NCBI GenBank assembly: GCA_022836915.1
Contig: CP094668.1
Location: 4,402,001 to 4,466,000, forward strand
Source: Paenibacillus sp. OVF10
GTDB lineage: Bacteria > Bacillota > Bacilli > Paenibacillales > Paenibacillaceae
Reading direction: 5' to 3'
Length of the DNA stretch: 64,000 nt
Made by a program: the position numbers and the translations under genes
Notes under the pieces: model-generated
The model's input: only the letters and a program-made list of their open reading frames with translations
What the model was told of the DNA's origin: nothing
Databases searched by the model: none
Shown: one piece after another, positions 45,929-56,856 of the stretch
How the letters are laid out: each line of letters starts with the position of its first letter
Numbering within the stretch: position 1 is the stretch's first letter

Positions 45929-48900
45929 ATGTTGGGACGGATGATGAAAAAAGGATTTGTGTTCTTTATCATTTTTTGCTTGGTAGTTGGCGGAGGCCAG
46001 TTCGCCCGAACAGCTCACGCCGATGATATGAATACCTATGAAGCCGAGGCCGCGGGGAATATTTTGCTTGGCAACGCGCAAATCTCTGATAGCCCGGCAG
46101 CTTCAGGCGGCAAAAAGGTCGGAGGCATGTACCAAGGCAGTTCCTTGCAATTTAACAATGTCACTGTAAGTGAAACAGGATATTATAAAATTTCCGTTTA
46201 CTACATTTCAGGTGATTCGCGGCCATTCAATATTAGTGCGAACGGCGGGGAGAAACAATTTGAAGAACCGTCCAAGACAGTCGACTGGGATACGGTGGGA
46301 ACCTATGATGTGACCCTTCCGTTGAACGCTGGAACCAACACAATCCTGATTGATGACAACAACTGGTATTCTCCCGACATCGACAAGATCGTGATCCGCG
46401 GTTTGGACAGTAGTCCTCCAGAGGAAGGAGGCGGAGACGACTGGAAGAAAGATTTGCATGGTGCAATTATTGAGGCAGAAGCGGCCGACAATATTTTGAA
46501 AGGCAATGCCAAGGTGGTGGACAGCAGCATTAGTTCGGGTGGGAAGAAAGTAACCGATCTGAACAAAAACAGTTCACTGCAATTTACGAATATCAACGTA
46601 CCAGCAGATGGTACATATTTGATCCGAATATCTTATATTTCTGGTGATCAGCGACCTGTATATATGCAGGTGAACAATGACACGGACGAGATGATTGATC
46701 TGCCCAAAACGGCAAGCTGGGACACGATTGGCACGTATGATGTGGAGGTATCTCTTCATAAGGGTGTCAATACCATCACGTTCTCGGATCATGACTGGTA
46801 CTCCCTGATTTGGACCGAATTGAAGTGATTCCGTATACAATTAGTTATGAAGCCGAAGATTCGGACAATACGCTGACTGGTGAAGCGCGTGTAACGGACA
46901 GCCCCTCAGCATCAGGTGGCAAAAAGGTCGGATATCTGAATGGCGGGAGCTCCTTAACATTCAATAAGATTATAGCCCCGATGACAGGTAATTACCGTGT
47001 TACGGTTGCCTATTTTTCCGGTGATCCGCGCAGTTTCTATGTCCGCGCAAATAACGGGGAAGAGCAGTTTCACGACCTGCCCAAAACACCGGATTGGGAT
47101 ACGGTAGGTACGTATGATCTTACACTCCCATTAACTGAAGGCGAGAATACGATTACCTTTTCAGACAACAATGGCTATTCTCCCGATCTGGACCGGATTA
47201 TCGTAGAGCCTGCGATAGAGACAGAACCCGAAAATCCAGGTGAAGGAGATGACGATCTGGGAACACCGGGTGACTCGCAACGATACGGTGATATTACGGT
47301 GACTGATTACACTCATGGTCTTTTGGTATCGAACGGACAATACGAAGTGTCTTATAATACCCAGACTGGATTCGTCGGCTATAGCTGGGCAGAAGGACAG
47401 AAGATGCGGGGATTTTCAGCAGCATTAAACTTGGTGAGAGTCTTGTGGAAACCAAAGGTTATGAGAGTCATGCGAGCGGTGGAGCACCGCTGGAGATTCA
47501 GGATGGATTCGGCAAAGGCATTGAGTTGAGCTTTGTTCATACGTCAACTGGCAAACCAACCATGAAGCAGGTCTATCGGTTTTATGATGATAAATCGTAT
47601 TTCCTCAACCGTCTGGACGCCATCAGTGATACAGAGATCCAGAGTAATTACATGTCACCAATTACGGTTAAAAATACGGGCGGTGTGGATATCGGCGTCA
47701 GCTCGGATAATCGTGTACTGACAGTGCCATTTGACAATGACGCTTGGATTCGCTACAAATCTCAAACGATGAACCGGGCGGATACCAGCTATGAGATGAC
47801 AACGGTATTCAATAACTCGACACGTAACGGTCTGGTGATCGGTTCAGTAACCCATGACACCTGGAAGACCGGTATTGACTGGAAAGGCTCAGCTAATCGT
47901 CTGAATGAATTTGCTGTGTATGGTGGTGCAGCGAGTGACGTTACTCGCGATACTCAGCCACATGGCAGCCTGACTGGTACTGAACTGTCCTCACCACTGA
48001 TTATGGTAGGTGGTTTCAGTGACTACCGTACAGGACTTGAAGAATACGGTAAAGCCAATGCGATTATTACACCTCCGCTGGCGTTGAATCCGGAGCTACC
48101 ACAAGGTGTTCCAGTAGGTTGGAATAGCTGGGGAGCTTATGATAGCGGGCTTTCGTATCAGAACGTAGTAGATGTGTCCAATTATTTCAAGAACAATCTT
48201 AAGAAGTTCAACAATAACGGCAATGTATTCATTAATATGGATTCCTACTGGGACAATCTAAGTGATGCTGAGCTTGCCCAAGCCGTATCTGTCATTAAGG
48301 ACAATGGTCAGCATGCAGGCATCTATTGGGGACCATTTGTGTATTGGGGCAACGATATGAGCCAAAAAGTAGATGGTACCAACGGGCAATATACGTATGG
48401 TGATATTGTGCTTAAGGATGCTGAGGGACAACCTCTGCCTACACTGGATGGAGCATATGCACTGGATGTGACACATCCGGGGAGTCAAATGCGCATGAAT
48501 TATTTTCTGGATAAGTTTAAATCACTTGGATTCACATTCATCAAACTGGATTTCCTAACCCACGGCTCACTGGAAGGTCAGCATTATGATACAACCGTGA
48601 CGACAGGAATCCAGGCTTACAATGAAGGGATGCGTTATGTCGAAGAGCGATTGGATGGAAAAATGTTTATTAGTGCGTCCATTGCACCGATCTTTCCAAG
48701 TCAATATGCGCACAGCAGACGGATCTCCTGCGACACCTATGGCAAAATCAATGAAACGGAGTATATGCTCAATTCACTGACCTATGGTTTCTGGCAAAAT
48801 GGAACGATCTATTCTTATACAGACCCAGATCATTTGGCATTAAGCCGTGCTTCAAGCTTGGAGGAAGCCCGCAGCCGGGTGAATTCCGGTGTAATTGCCG

Positions 48901-50520
48901 GCACGGTGATGATGGATTCCGATGATGTGAACGATCCCAAGGCACAGGAATACATGACAGCATTGTACAATAACACGGATGTTCTTCAGGTGGCGCTGAA
49001 AGGCAAAGTATTCAAGCCGCTTGAAGGAAATACGAATGCAAATGCCGCAGATACGTTTGTTCTGAAAGACGGCAATGATTATTACCTCGCCGTATTTAAT
49101 TACAGCGCCAATAGTTCAGCGAACAAAACGATTAATCTGGGTCGTGCCGGATTGAATGAATCCAAAATCTACACATTAAAAGACTTGTGGACAGGTGAAT
49201 CTTCGTCAGCCACGGGTGCATGGTCCATCTCGCTGGGACCGGCTGAATCGAAATTGGTTAAAGTGACCGAAAAACCAGTCAATCCAGAAAATCCAGGCAA
49301 CCCAAGTAATCCAAGCAATCCAGGTAATCCAGGTAATCCTGGCAACAATGGTAATAACAGTAATACTAGCGGGAGTGGGAACTCGGGCAACAGCGCGACT
49401 CCGCAGAACGATACAGCAACACGGGTCATCACAGCCGATATGCTGAAGGTGGACAGTGGGGCAGGGAAAGTCGTTATAGACATCGAGGCTGGTACTCAGG
49501 AGCTGCAACTGTCATCAGCTGTCTTACGCCAACTCGGCAACCATACACTGGAAGTAAAATCAGTAAAGCTAACCCTACAAATACCTGCAAGTTTGTTCCA
49601 ACAGCTGTTGAGCAAGCTACCAGCTGGGCAACGGGAAGAAAGTACGATTTCCTTGAAAATGCTTGCCCTTGGCAGCAAGGCCCAGGAGGTCATTGCTGCA
49701 GTGAAATCTTCCTCCCGGTCAACGGTTTCCTTAAGGGAGAAATCTATGAATTCAGCCTTTCGGCAACAACCAAATCAGGTACAACCGAAATACTTTCTTC
49801 GTTCAATCACCCGGTTACGCTGAGCCTGGCAGCGGCTGAAAGCTTCAACGTTAAGCAGGAGGAATATATTATATTAACGAAAATGGGACATTGGAATTTC
49901 TCAAATCAGATAACGTGAATGGCGTATTAACGACTAAAGTGAGCCACTTCAGCAAGTATGCCGTTCTGGAACTGGATCGGACGTTTACCGATGTTCCGGC
50001 CAATCATTGGGCCAGCACTGTAATCAAGGAGTTGGCAGCAAAGGGCTATGTTGAAGGCACACATGTAGATCAATTTGAGCCAGGACGCGCTGTCACCCGC
50101 GCTGAATTCACCACTATGCTCGTTCATTCCCTGGGACTGACTGTAGCAGGGGAAGTACACTTTACAGATGTAGCGACAGATGCCTGGTACGCGGAACCCA
50201 TCTCGATTGCGATCCAAGCTGGTATTGTAAACGGCCGAAGCGCAGCCCGTTTCCAACCGGACGCACAGATTACTCGTGAAGAAATTACGGTGATGCTGAT
50301 GAAAGCTTATGAGCGGAATGTTGGGAAAGTACCGCCTGTTGGTTCTACAGATATCTTGTTTACAGATATGGATCAGGTTTCTTCATGGGCAACGGCTTCG
50401 GTGAAGGATGCAGCCCGATTGGGACTGGTCCAAGGCCAAAGACAGGGACAGTTTGTGCCTAAAGGGATTGCTTCCCGGGCAGAAGCGGCTCAGGTCATTT
50501 ATAACCTGATTTTGAAGTAA
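45929..50520 (+). CDS. S-layer anchored multidomain GH27-like alpha-galactosidase (multiply frameshifted)
   Basis: A signal peptide (MKKGFVFFIIFCLVVGGG ... AHA) is followed by three CBM35-like modules of about 125 residues. Each begins (Y)EAE, has SGGKKV and YYISGDxRPF and ends WYSPDxDxIxV. The GH27-like barrel follows, with VGWNSWGAYD, NVFINMDSYWDN, FTFIKLDFLTHGSLEG, RISCDTYG and YTDPDHLAL. A (NPGNPSNPS)-type Pro-Asn linker leads to a beta domain and three SLH repeats (TFTDVPANHWAS, HFTDVATDAWYAEPI, LFTDMDQVSSWATASV) that bind pyruvylated wall polymer. Breaks near 46808 (C3 to C4), 47430 (one G), 49735 and 49865 are repairable. About 1530 residues. It exposes galactosidase activity on the cell surface. 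Confidence 0.88.
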
Positions 50521-50525
50521 GCTTT

Positions 50526-50551
50526 AAGGCTGCGAATTATATCGCAGCCTT
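50526..50551 (+). terminator. Terminator after S-layer glycosidase
   Basis: AAGGCTGCGA (50526-50535) pairs with TCGCAGCCTT (50542-50551), followed by ATTTTC. Confidence 0.85.
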
Positions 50552-50699
50552 ATTTTCATAATTTTGAGATGACAGATGATTTCCCCTATGGATTGTAAGA
50601 TTGCGATATGGCTAATCCGCCTGCTGCTTCCTACAATAATATGTATGTTCACAACACACAGCATATAGGTACCATAACCGGAACCTGAAAGGGGTAAAC

Positions 50700-52809
50700 A
50701 TGACGATTCAATATCATGAACAATTGCGTATATTTGCAATACAGACACAACATTCATCTTATATTTTCGGAATTAATGAGAGAGAGCACCTTCAGCATCT
50801 GTATTGGGGAGATCCAGTGAGTATCGAGGACAGTGTCCCTTTGCTCCATCTACAATCCCACAGCTCTTTTGACGCGGAAGTGGAAGGAGAGGTGGAGGAG
50901 TACAGCTTCTGGGGAGGCGCATCTTATACAGAGCCATCTCTGAAACTGCGCATGTCTGATGGTGTCCGCGATCTCCAGGTTAGATATGACTGTCACGAGA
51001 TCATTGAACAGGATGGCAGACAGACGCTGATTATTACGTTGAAGGATCAGGTGTATGCACTTGAAACACAGCTGGTATATCGGGTCATCCCGGAATTCGA
51101 CCTGGTGGAGCGGTACGCCAATATCGTAAATAAGGGACAGGAGGATATCGTGCTGGAAAGCATGCAATCCGCAGCCTGGACCTTGCCATATCTCCAGGAT
51201 TACCGCCTGACGCATGTTACGGGGAAATGGTCAGGTGAATTCCAACTGCGTAATACCATTTTGACAGAGGGAAAAAGGTACTTGAATCGCGGAGAGGTTT
51301 CACGGACGGTCATGCCAACCCATGGTTTGCCGTTGATGACGGTCTTTCAACCGAAACAGGTGGCGGAGTATGGTTTGGGGCACTGGCTTGGAGCGGTAAC
51401 TGGAAGATTGTTGCAGAGAAGACGCCATTCACACATGTGAGGGTGACAGGTGGCATCCATGATTTTGACAATGAATGGTTGCTGGGTGCGGGCGAGACGT
51501 TTGAGACGCCTGTCTTTGTCGGCGGATTCAGCCCTGAGGGCTTTGGCGGCATGAGCCATCGCTTGCATCAGTACCAATACAATTACATACTGCCGCGCAG
51601 TGAAATCGGAAAAGTGCTGTACAACTCCTGGGAAGCTACTTATTTCGATGTTAACGCCCAGGACCAAATGGCACTTGCCGAAAGGGCAGCCAAAATGGGT
51701 GTGGAACTATTCGTTGTGGATGACGGCTGGTTTGGGCAGCGGCATTCCGACCGTGCGGGGTTGGGCGACTGGAACGTGAACAAAGAGAAGTTCCCGAACG
51801 GACTTGTTGAGCTTATTGACCGGGTTCACGGACTTGGGATGGAATTCGGCATATGGGTGGAGCCGGAGTCGGTTAACCCGGATAGTGATCTCTATAGAGC
51901 ACATCCGGACTGGGTATATCATTTTGAGACCCGGGGACGGACGGAGCTTCGCAATCAGCTGCTGCTGAACATTTCCAAGCCGGAGGTCAAGCAATACATT
52001 ATCGATTTTATGACCGAACTGCTTGGTAATCATGAGATTAAGTTCATTAAATGGGACATGAACCGGACGATCACGGAGCCGGGCATGAAGGGTCACCCCA
52101 ATAACCGCCAGAAAGAAGTATGGGTAAGGCATGTCCAGAGTCTCTATGATATCTGGGCACGGCTCCGAGCAAAGTTCCCGGATGTAGAGTTTGAGACATG
52201 CGCAGGAGGCGGCTCAAGGATTGATCTGGGCATCTTCCGTTATGCCGATCAGTCCTGGCCGAGTGATAACACGGATGCGTTCGACCGCCTGAGCATTCAG
52301 GAAGGCTTCTCGTATACGTACGCACCACGTATGATGACCTGTTGGGTAACCGAGTCACCTACAGGAATGAACGGTCGAAACGTCTCGCTGAAGTATCGTT
52401 TCCACAGTGCAATGATGGGCACGCTTGGTGTCGGCTCCAATCTGAACGAGTGGAGTGATGAATGGATTGAACAGTCCGGGGAATTCATCGGTCAGTACAA
52501 ATCCATTCGCCACCTGGTGCAATTCGGCAGACAATTCCGCCTGACTTCGCTTCGCCATAAGGGGTTACTGCTGTCCAGTACAGTGATGCCGCCGCAAGTG
52601 ACCATGTGCTGTTCGCTTTTCTTCACTCGCAGAAGCTGGGTGAACCGTTGCCTAGACTCCGTTTGGCAGGCCTTCAAGCTGACAAGACCTATCTCATTGA
52701 AGAACTGGGATTAACGGTCAGTGGCCGTGCGCTGATGAACATCGGGGTGGAGCTGCCTCTGCGCGGCGATTTCGACAGCCTGGTGTATCGTATTCGTGAG
52801 CAGGTATAA
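50700..52809 (+). CDS. GH36 alpha-galactosidase, cytosolic (frameshifted)
   Basis: An N-terminal beta-supersandwich (SSYIFGINEREHLQHLYWGDP, SFWGGASYTEPSLKLR) precedes the barrel with VLYNSWEATYFDV, LFVVDDGWFG, GDWNVNKEKFPNGL, FGIWVEPESVNPDSDLY and IKFIKWDMNRTI (nucleophile Asp in KWDMN). FETCAGGGSRIDLGIFRY and WPSDNTDAFDRL (acid/base Asp) complete it. This is the classic AgaN/RafA-type enzyme that cleaves alpha-1,6-galactosides such as raffinose, stachyose or galactomannan pieces. It has no signal peptide. The frame breaks near 51317 (ANPWFAVDDGLSTETGGG continues) and at the G4 run 52560-52563. A fifth G there gives GVTAVQYSDAAASDHVLFAFLHS. About 704 residues joined, slightly short of the usual 730. 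Confidence 0.9.
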
Positions 52810-52830
52810 TAGGATGTTGTAGAACGGTTT

Positions 52831-52877
52831 AAAAGGAGTGCTTTGCAGGCCGATAACGGCTGCATCGCACTCCTTTT
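52831..52877. terminator. Bidirectional terminator
   Basis: AAAAGGAGTGC (52831-52841) pairs with GCACTCCTTTT (52867-52877) between the convergent GH36 and histidine kinase genes. Confidence 0.85.
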
Positions 52878-54633
52878 TATTGGATCTCTTTTTGCGGCAG
52901 ACGGATCTGTACGGTAGTTCCCATACCAAGTTTGCTATACACTTTAACACCGTAGTATTCACCAAATTTCAGCTTAATCCGCCGATCCACATTTGAAATG
53001 CCATAACCCCGTCCTTCTTTCTCTTCAAACAAAGCCTCAAGCTTCTCTCGCCGCATGCCCATTCCGTCGTCTATAACCGATAAGATGATACTATTGTTCG
53101 CTATGACACCCTTGATATGGATATTTAGAGGCCGATCCTGATTCCAAAGAGCGTGAATCACTGCATTCTCCACAAAAGGCTGCAGCGCAAGCTTCACGGT
53201 CGAGTAAGGCAGAATCGATTGATCTATCGTGTAGATGATGTTCAGCTTGCCCTTAAACCGTATAAGTTGAATGGCATTATAACTCTTGGTCAGTTTCAGC
53301 TCCTCATTGATGGTCAGGATGCTCTTTCCTTTGTTCAGGGATATCCGATAAAACTTGGCCAGATGAAGAACCATATCCTGAATCTGTGGATCCTGATGCT
53401 TCACGGCCAGAGAAGAGATCGAACCGAGTGTATTATACAGAAAATGAGGATTGATCTGTGCTTGAAGCAGGTCCAGTTCGGCTTCCTTGCTCTGCAGCTC
53501 TTTCTGGTAGACTTCTGTAACCAGACTTTTCAACCGAGTTGTCATCTGTTCGAATGCAAAGTGAAGCTGTCCGATCTCATCACTGCCCATTTGCTCCTCA
53601 TGAGTAGGGTTGAAATCCCCCGCTCAATCCGCCGAATCATCCGAATTAACGTCCTGATGCGATTGCTAAACAGCGAAGCAGTAATATAGATGAGCAGCAG
53701 CGCCACGCCGATGAAGCCCAGAGAAATTTTGATAATGAGCTGAGAGAGGGATTTAGCATCCTTGATAATACTGTCATACGGGAAAATGGACACCGTTCTC
53801 CAGCCATTTTTGAGCGTGTTATAGACGGCTAGAGCCTTCACGCCTTGATATGTTGTATCAAATCTGCCTGAAGGCGTCTCGTCCAAATTCTGATGAAGCA
53901 ATTCGGGCAGGCTTGTATTGATTAACTGTTTGTCCGCTGAAGACAGAATCATACCCTTGTCATTGATAATAAAAATATCTTTGCCACCTGCTTCTTTTTC
54001 CATGAGAGAATAGATGACCGACTCGGAAATTTGAAAGACCAGCATCCCGTAGGGGTACTGATTACTATTGTTGTTCAGCAGCCGGGCGAGTGTAAACATG
54101 GCAGGTCCGTTCTCTGTCTGCGGCGTGGAGAGATGAATAATGTTCCCATAGGATTGCTGCAGCTTGTGAAACAGTTCCGTGTCCTGAACTTCCGGTGTGA
54201 TCGGCCGGATATAATAATTGTCTTTGGGCAGCGACGGATTATCCGAATAAATGAATGCGCTATCAAAATCAGGGTAGGCAGCCATCACGGTGTCGATTCG
54301 ATTGCCAATATAATTATAGACATCCAGATAAGATGGATCATCCTGATACTCGTTTGTGAGGTAATTGGCAAGGCGGTTATCCAAATAAATGGAGGCGGAA
54401 ATGTGTTCGTAGCTATCCAGTTTGTTCTCCAGATTTTTAGTGATCTGAGCCGTTGAGTTTGTCATGTTGATGTAGATCTGCTCAGTAAGCTTCGTTTTGG
54501 TGAGCTCATAGGAAAAATAAACCAACAGCATCATCGGAATGATCGTGACCAGAACAAATACCATAAACAGTTTGGAACGAAAACTCAGGTTTACAAAAGG
54601 CATGTACATAAATCTTCTATAAAATTGGCGCAT
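52877..54633 (-). CDS. YesM-type sensor histidine kinase (frameshifted)
   Basis: ATG 54633 (MRQFYRRFMYMPFVNLSF) after GAGGG. A first helix (LFMVFVLVTIIPMMLLVYF) is followed by a cache-type extracytoplasmic sensor of about 260 residues (FDSAFIYSDNPSLPKDNYY ... DIFIINDKGMILSSADK). The second helix is IIKISLGFIGVALLLIYIT, then HAMP. At the C5 run 53617-53621 (G5 on the coding strand) a sixth G gives RIERGDFNPTHEEQMGSDEI and joins to the kinase domain. That domain has LLQAQINPHFLYNTLGSIS (phosphoacceptor His), LQPFVENAVIHAL and IDDGMGM. It is about 586 residues. It is divergent from the sugar importer at 54856. No regulator is adjacent; the orphan regulator at 44097 is its probable partner. Confidence 0.9.
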
Positions 54634-54855
54634 CCGGAAGCCCTCTCTTGACTGAATATTCGTTGCACAGTTCATCATAGCAGAGTGAATATGGAAATCC
54701 AATCCTCTCTTTGCACAAAAACATCTTTAAAAAGCGGTATCTTTCGGAGAATTCAACTATGGCGAGTAATCCGTGTCAAATTTATGATGAATAGGAGAGA
54801 AGTTGAATCAAGATATGGCCGGCCATGCTGCTGTATAGAAAAAGGAGGGTACTTA

Positions 54856-55812
54856 ATGCATAAGGTAAGCGCTATCAAAACAGTCAGGAGCAATAATCTG
54901 ATAAGCAGACTAAAAGAGCAAAAATGGTTATTCGTGCTTATGCTTCCTGCCTTCATTGCGACATTGCTATTTTCCTATGGTCCGATGTTTGGACTATATA
55001 TGGCTTTTACAAATTATCAGCCTGGTGGGGGATCGTTCTTACATCAGTTCTTCCATGCCGAATTTGTAGGTTTCCAGTGGTTTGAGTATTTCTTTACTAC
55101 AGGGGATTTCTATCGGGTTATGCGTAATACGCTAGCGACAAGCTTGCTGACACTGTTCTTCGGATTTCCTGCTCCAATCATCCTTGCGCTTGTACTGAAT
55201 GAAGCGAGACAGGGATTTTTCAAACGTTTTGTACAGACGGTTTCTTATCTGCCGCATTTTATCTCATGGGTTATTGCAGCCAACATTGTGATTACGCTGC
55301 TGGCTTCGGATGGAATGCTTAACAATATTCTGGTTCTGCTGGGCATTGTCAAAGAACCAGTTGCATTTTTGCAAAACGGGCCTCTGTTCTGGTGGATTAT
55401 CGCATTGTCGAACATGTGGAAAGAGATGGGATTCAGTGCCATTATGTATCTGGCCGCAATCGCTTCCATTAATCCGGAGCTCTACGAAGCGGCCAGGGTG
55501 GACGGAGCCAGCCGATTCAAGCAAATGTGGCATATAACGCTGCCATCCATGCGCCCTACAATTGTCATATTGGCTATTCTCGCGGTCGGAGGCATTTTGA
55601 ATGCAGGATTTGAACAGCAATACCTGCTGCAAAATAATACCGTTCTTGAATACTCCGAAGTTATTGATATTTACGCCTACAAATACGGACTACAAAACAG
55701 CATGTTCTCTTACGGGGCTGCTGTGGGAATGTTCAAATCCGTTGTTGCCTTCATTCTTGTCCTTATCGTGAACCGGATTTCCAGAAAAGTGAACGACCAG
55801 GCGTTGTTCTAA
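54856..55812 (+). CDS. Sugar ABC transporter permease, LplB type
   Basis: ATG 54856 follows AAAGGAGGG. Six helices are visible (WLFVLMLPAFIATLLFSYG, TLATSLLTLFFGFPAPIILALVLN, FISWVIAANIVITLL, LFWWIIALSNMW, PTIVILAILAVGGIL, FKSVVAFILVLIVNRI). The EAA loop EAARVDGASRFKQMWHITLP docks to the ATPase. The family (LplB/UgpA-like, CUT1) pairs with LplC/YtcP and a LipO binding protein, which follow. An ATPase gene is not encoded; the shared MsmX-type ATPase elsewhere in the genome normally serves these. It would import the oligosaccharides released outside. Confidence 0.93.
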   Translation: MHKVSAIKTVRSNNLISRLKEQKWLFVLMLPAFIATLLFSYGPMFGLYMAFTNYQPGGGSFLHQFFHAEFVGFQWFEYFFTTGDFYRVMRNTLATSLLTLFFGFPAPIILALVLNEARQGFFKRFVQTVSYLPHFISWVIAANIVITLLASDGMLNNILVLLGIVKEPVAFLQNGPLFWWIIALSNMWKEMGFSAIMYLAAIASINPELYEAARVDGASRFKQMWHITLPSMRPTIVILAILAVGGILNAGFEQQYLLQNNTVLEYSEVIDIYAYKYGLQNSMFSYGAAVGMFKSVVAFILVLIVNRISRKVNDQALF

Positions 55813-55840
55813 CTACAAAAGACAGAGGGGAGCGCTTGTA

Positions 55841-56731
55841 ATGATTCTGAACCGATTCGGGGATCGTATTTTCAAAATTATTGTATATTTCATTCTTATT
55901 CTCGTAGTACTGGTTACATTTCTTCCATTTTGGAATATACTCGTTCTTTCATTGAACAGCGCGGAGGATACGGTGCGAGGCGGCGTTTATCTGTGGCCCA
56001 GAGATCTGACACTGGACAGCTATCAGCAGATTTTGAAAGATAGCGAGATTTTAAACGGGCTGTGGGTAACCGTCAAACGAACGCTGATTGGCGCACCGCT
56101 ATCGGTTCTCGTCATTACGATGCTTGCGTATCCGCTAAGTCGGCGGAATCTAATTGGTCGCAAAGGCTGGAACCTGTACTTTATCTTTACCATGTATTTC
56201 AGTGGCGGCTTGATTCCGTTCTACATGGTGCTTAAGGCGCTGAATATGATTGATACCTTTTCGGTGTTCATCTTGCCAAGCTTGATGAATGTCTTCTATA
56301 TGATCATTGTCCGTACTTTCATGGAACAGCTACCCCATGAGATTGAAGAGTCGGCGAGGGTAGACGGGGCTAACGATCTGACCATTTTCTTCCGAATTGT
56401 GATGCCGCTGACAACACCTGTACTTGCAACAGTGGGACTTTTTCAAGCGATCGGGCATTGGAATGCGTGGTTTGATTCCTATGCGTTCACCTATAGTTCG
56501 GATCTGAAGACTCTGCAAGCCGTGCTCGTGAAAATATTAAATCAGTTTCAGACCGGTGGCATGATTTCACAAACGCAAATGCTGGCCAACTCGGCCAAAC
56601 GAAATGCCGTTTCCAGCGATACCATTCGAATGGCTGCTACGATGGTAGCCACATTACCAATCGTGATGGTGTATCCGTTCCTGCAAAAGTACTTTGTTAA
56701 AGGTATGACTTTGGGAGCGGTAAAGAGTTAA
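55841..56731 (+). CDS. Sugar ABC transporter permease, LplC/YtcP type
   Basis: Intact, 296 residues. Helices include IVYFILILVVLVTFLPFWNILV, PLSVLVITMLAYPLSRR, LYFIFTMYFSGGLIPFYMVL and MVATLPIVMVYPFLQ. The EAA loop EESARVDGANDLTIFFRIVMPL is the ATPase contact. The end MVYPFLQKYFVKGMTLGAVKS is a hallmark of the YtcP family. It starts 28 bases after the LplB-type gene and forms a heterodimeric channel with it. Confidence 0.93.
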   Translation: MILNRFGDRIFKIIVYFILILVVLVTFLPFWNILVLSLNSAEDTVRGGVYLWPRDLTLDSYQQILKDSEILNGLWVTVKRTLIGAPLSVLVITMLAYPLSRRNLIGRKGWNLYFIFTMYFSGGLIPFYMVLKALNMIDTFSVFILPSLMNVFYMIIVRTFMEQLPHEIEESARVDGANDLTIFFRIVMPLTTPVLATVGLFQAIGHWNAWFDSYAFTYSSDLKTLQAVLVKILNQFQTGGMISQTQMLANSAKRNAVSSDTIRMAATMVATLPIVMVYPFLQKYFVKGMTLGAVKS

Positions 56732-56856
56732 GCAATTCCATGATCCGGTTGTGGGACGGACTCGTCCTGCGACCTCTCCTGAAAGGGGTGGGCCAAGATT
56801 GTTTTGTAATTGCTCCATCATGCACTTTAGGAATTTATTCATTGGGAGGAATCAGG

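Noticed and set aside
49280..49370. Tandem AATCCAGG-like repeats as a CRISPR or minisatellite element
   Set aside because: They are in frame and encode the Asn-Pro-Gly/Ser linker of the S-layer glycosidase.
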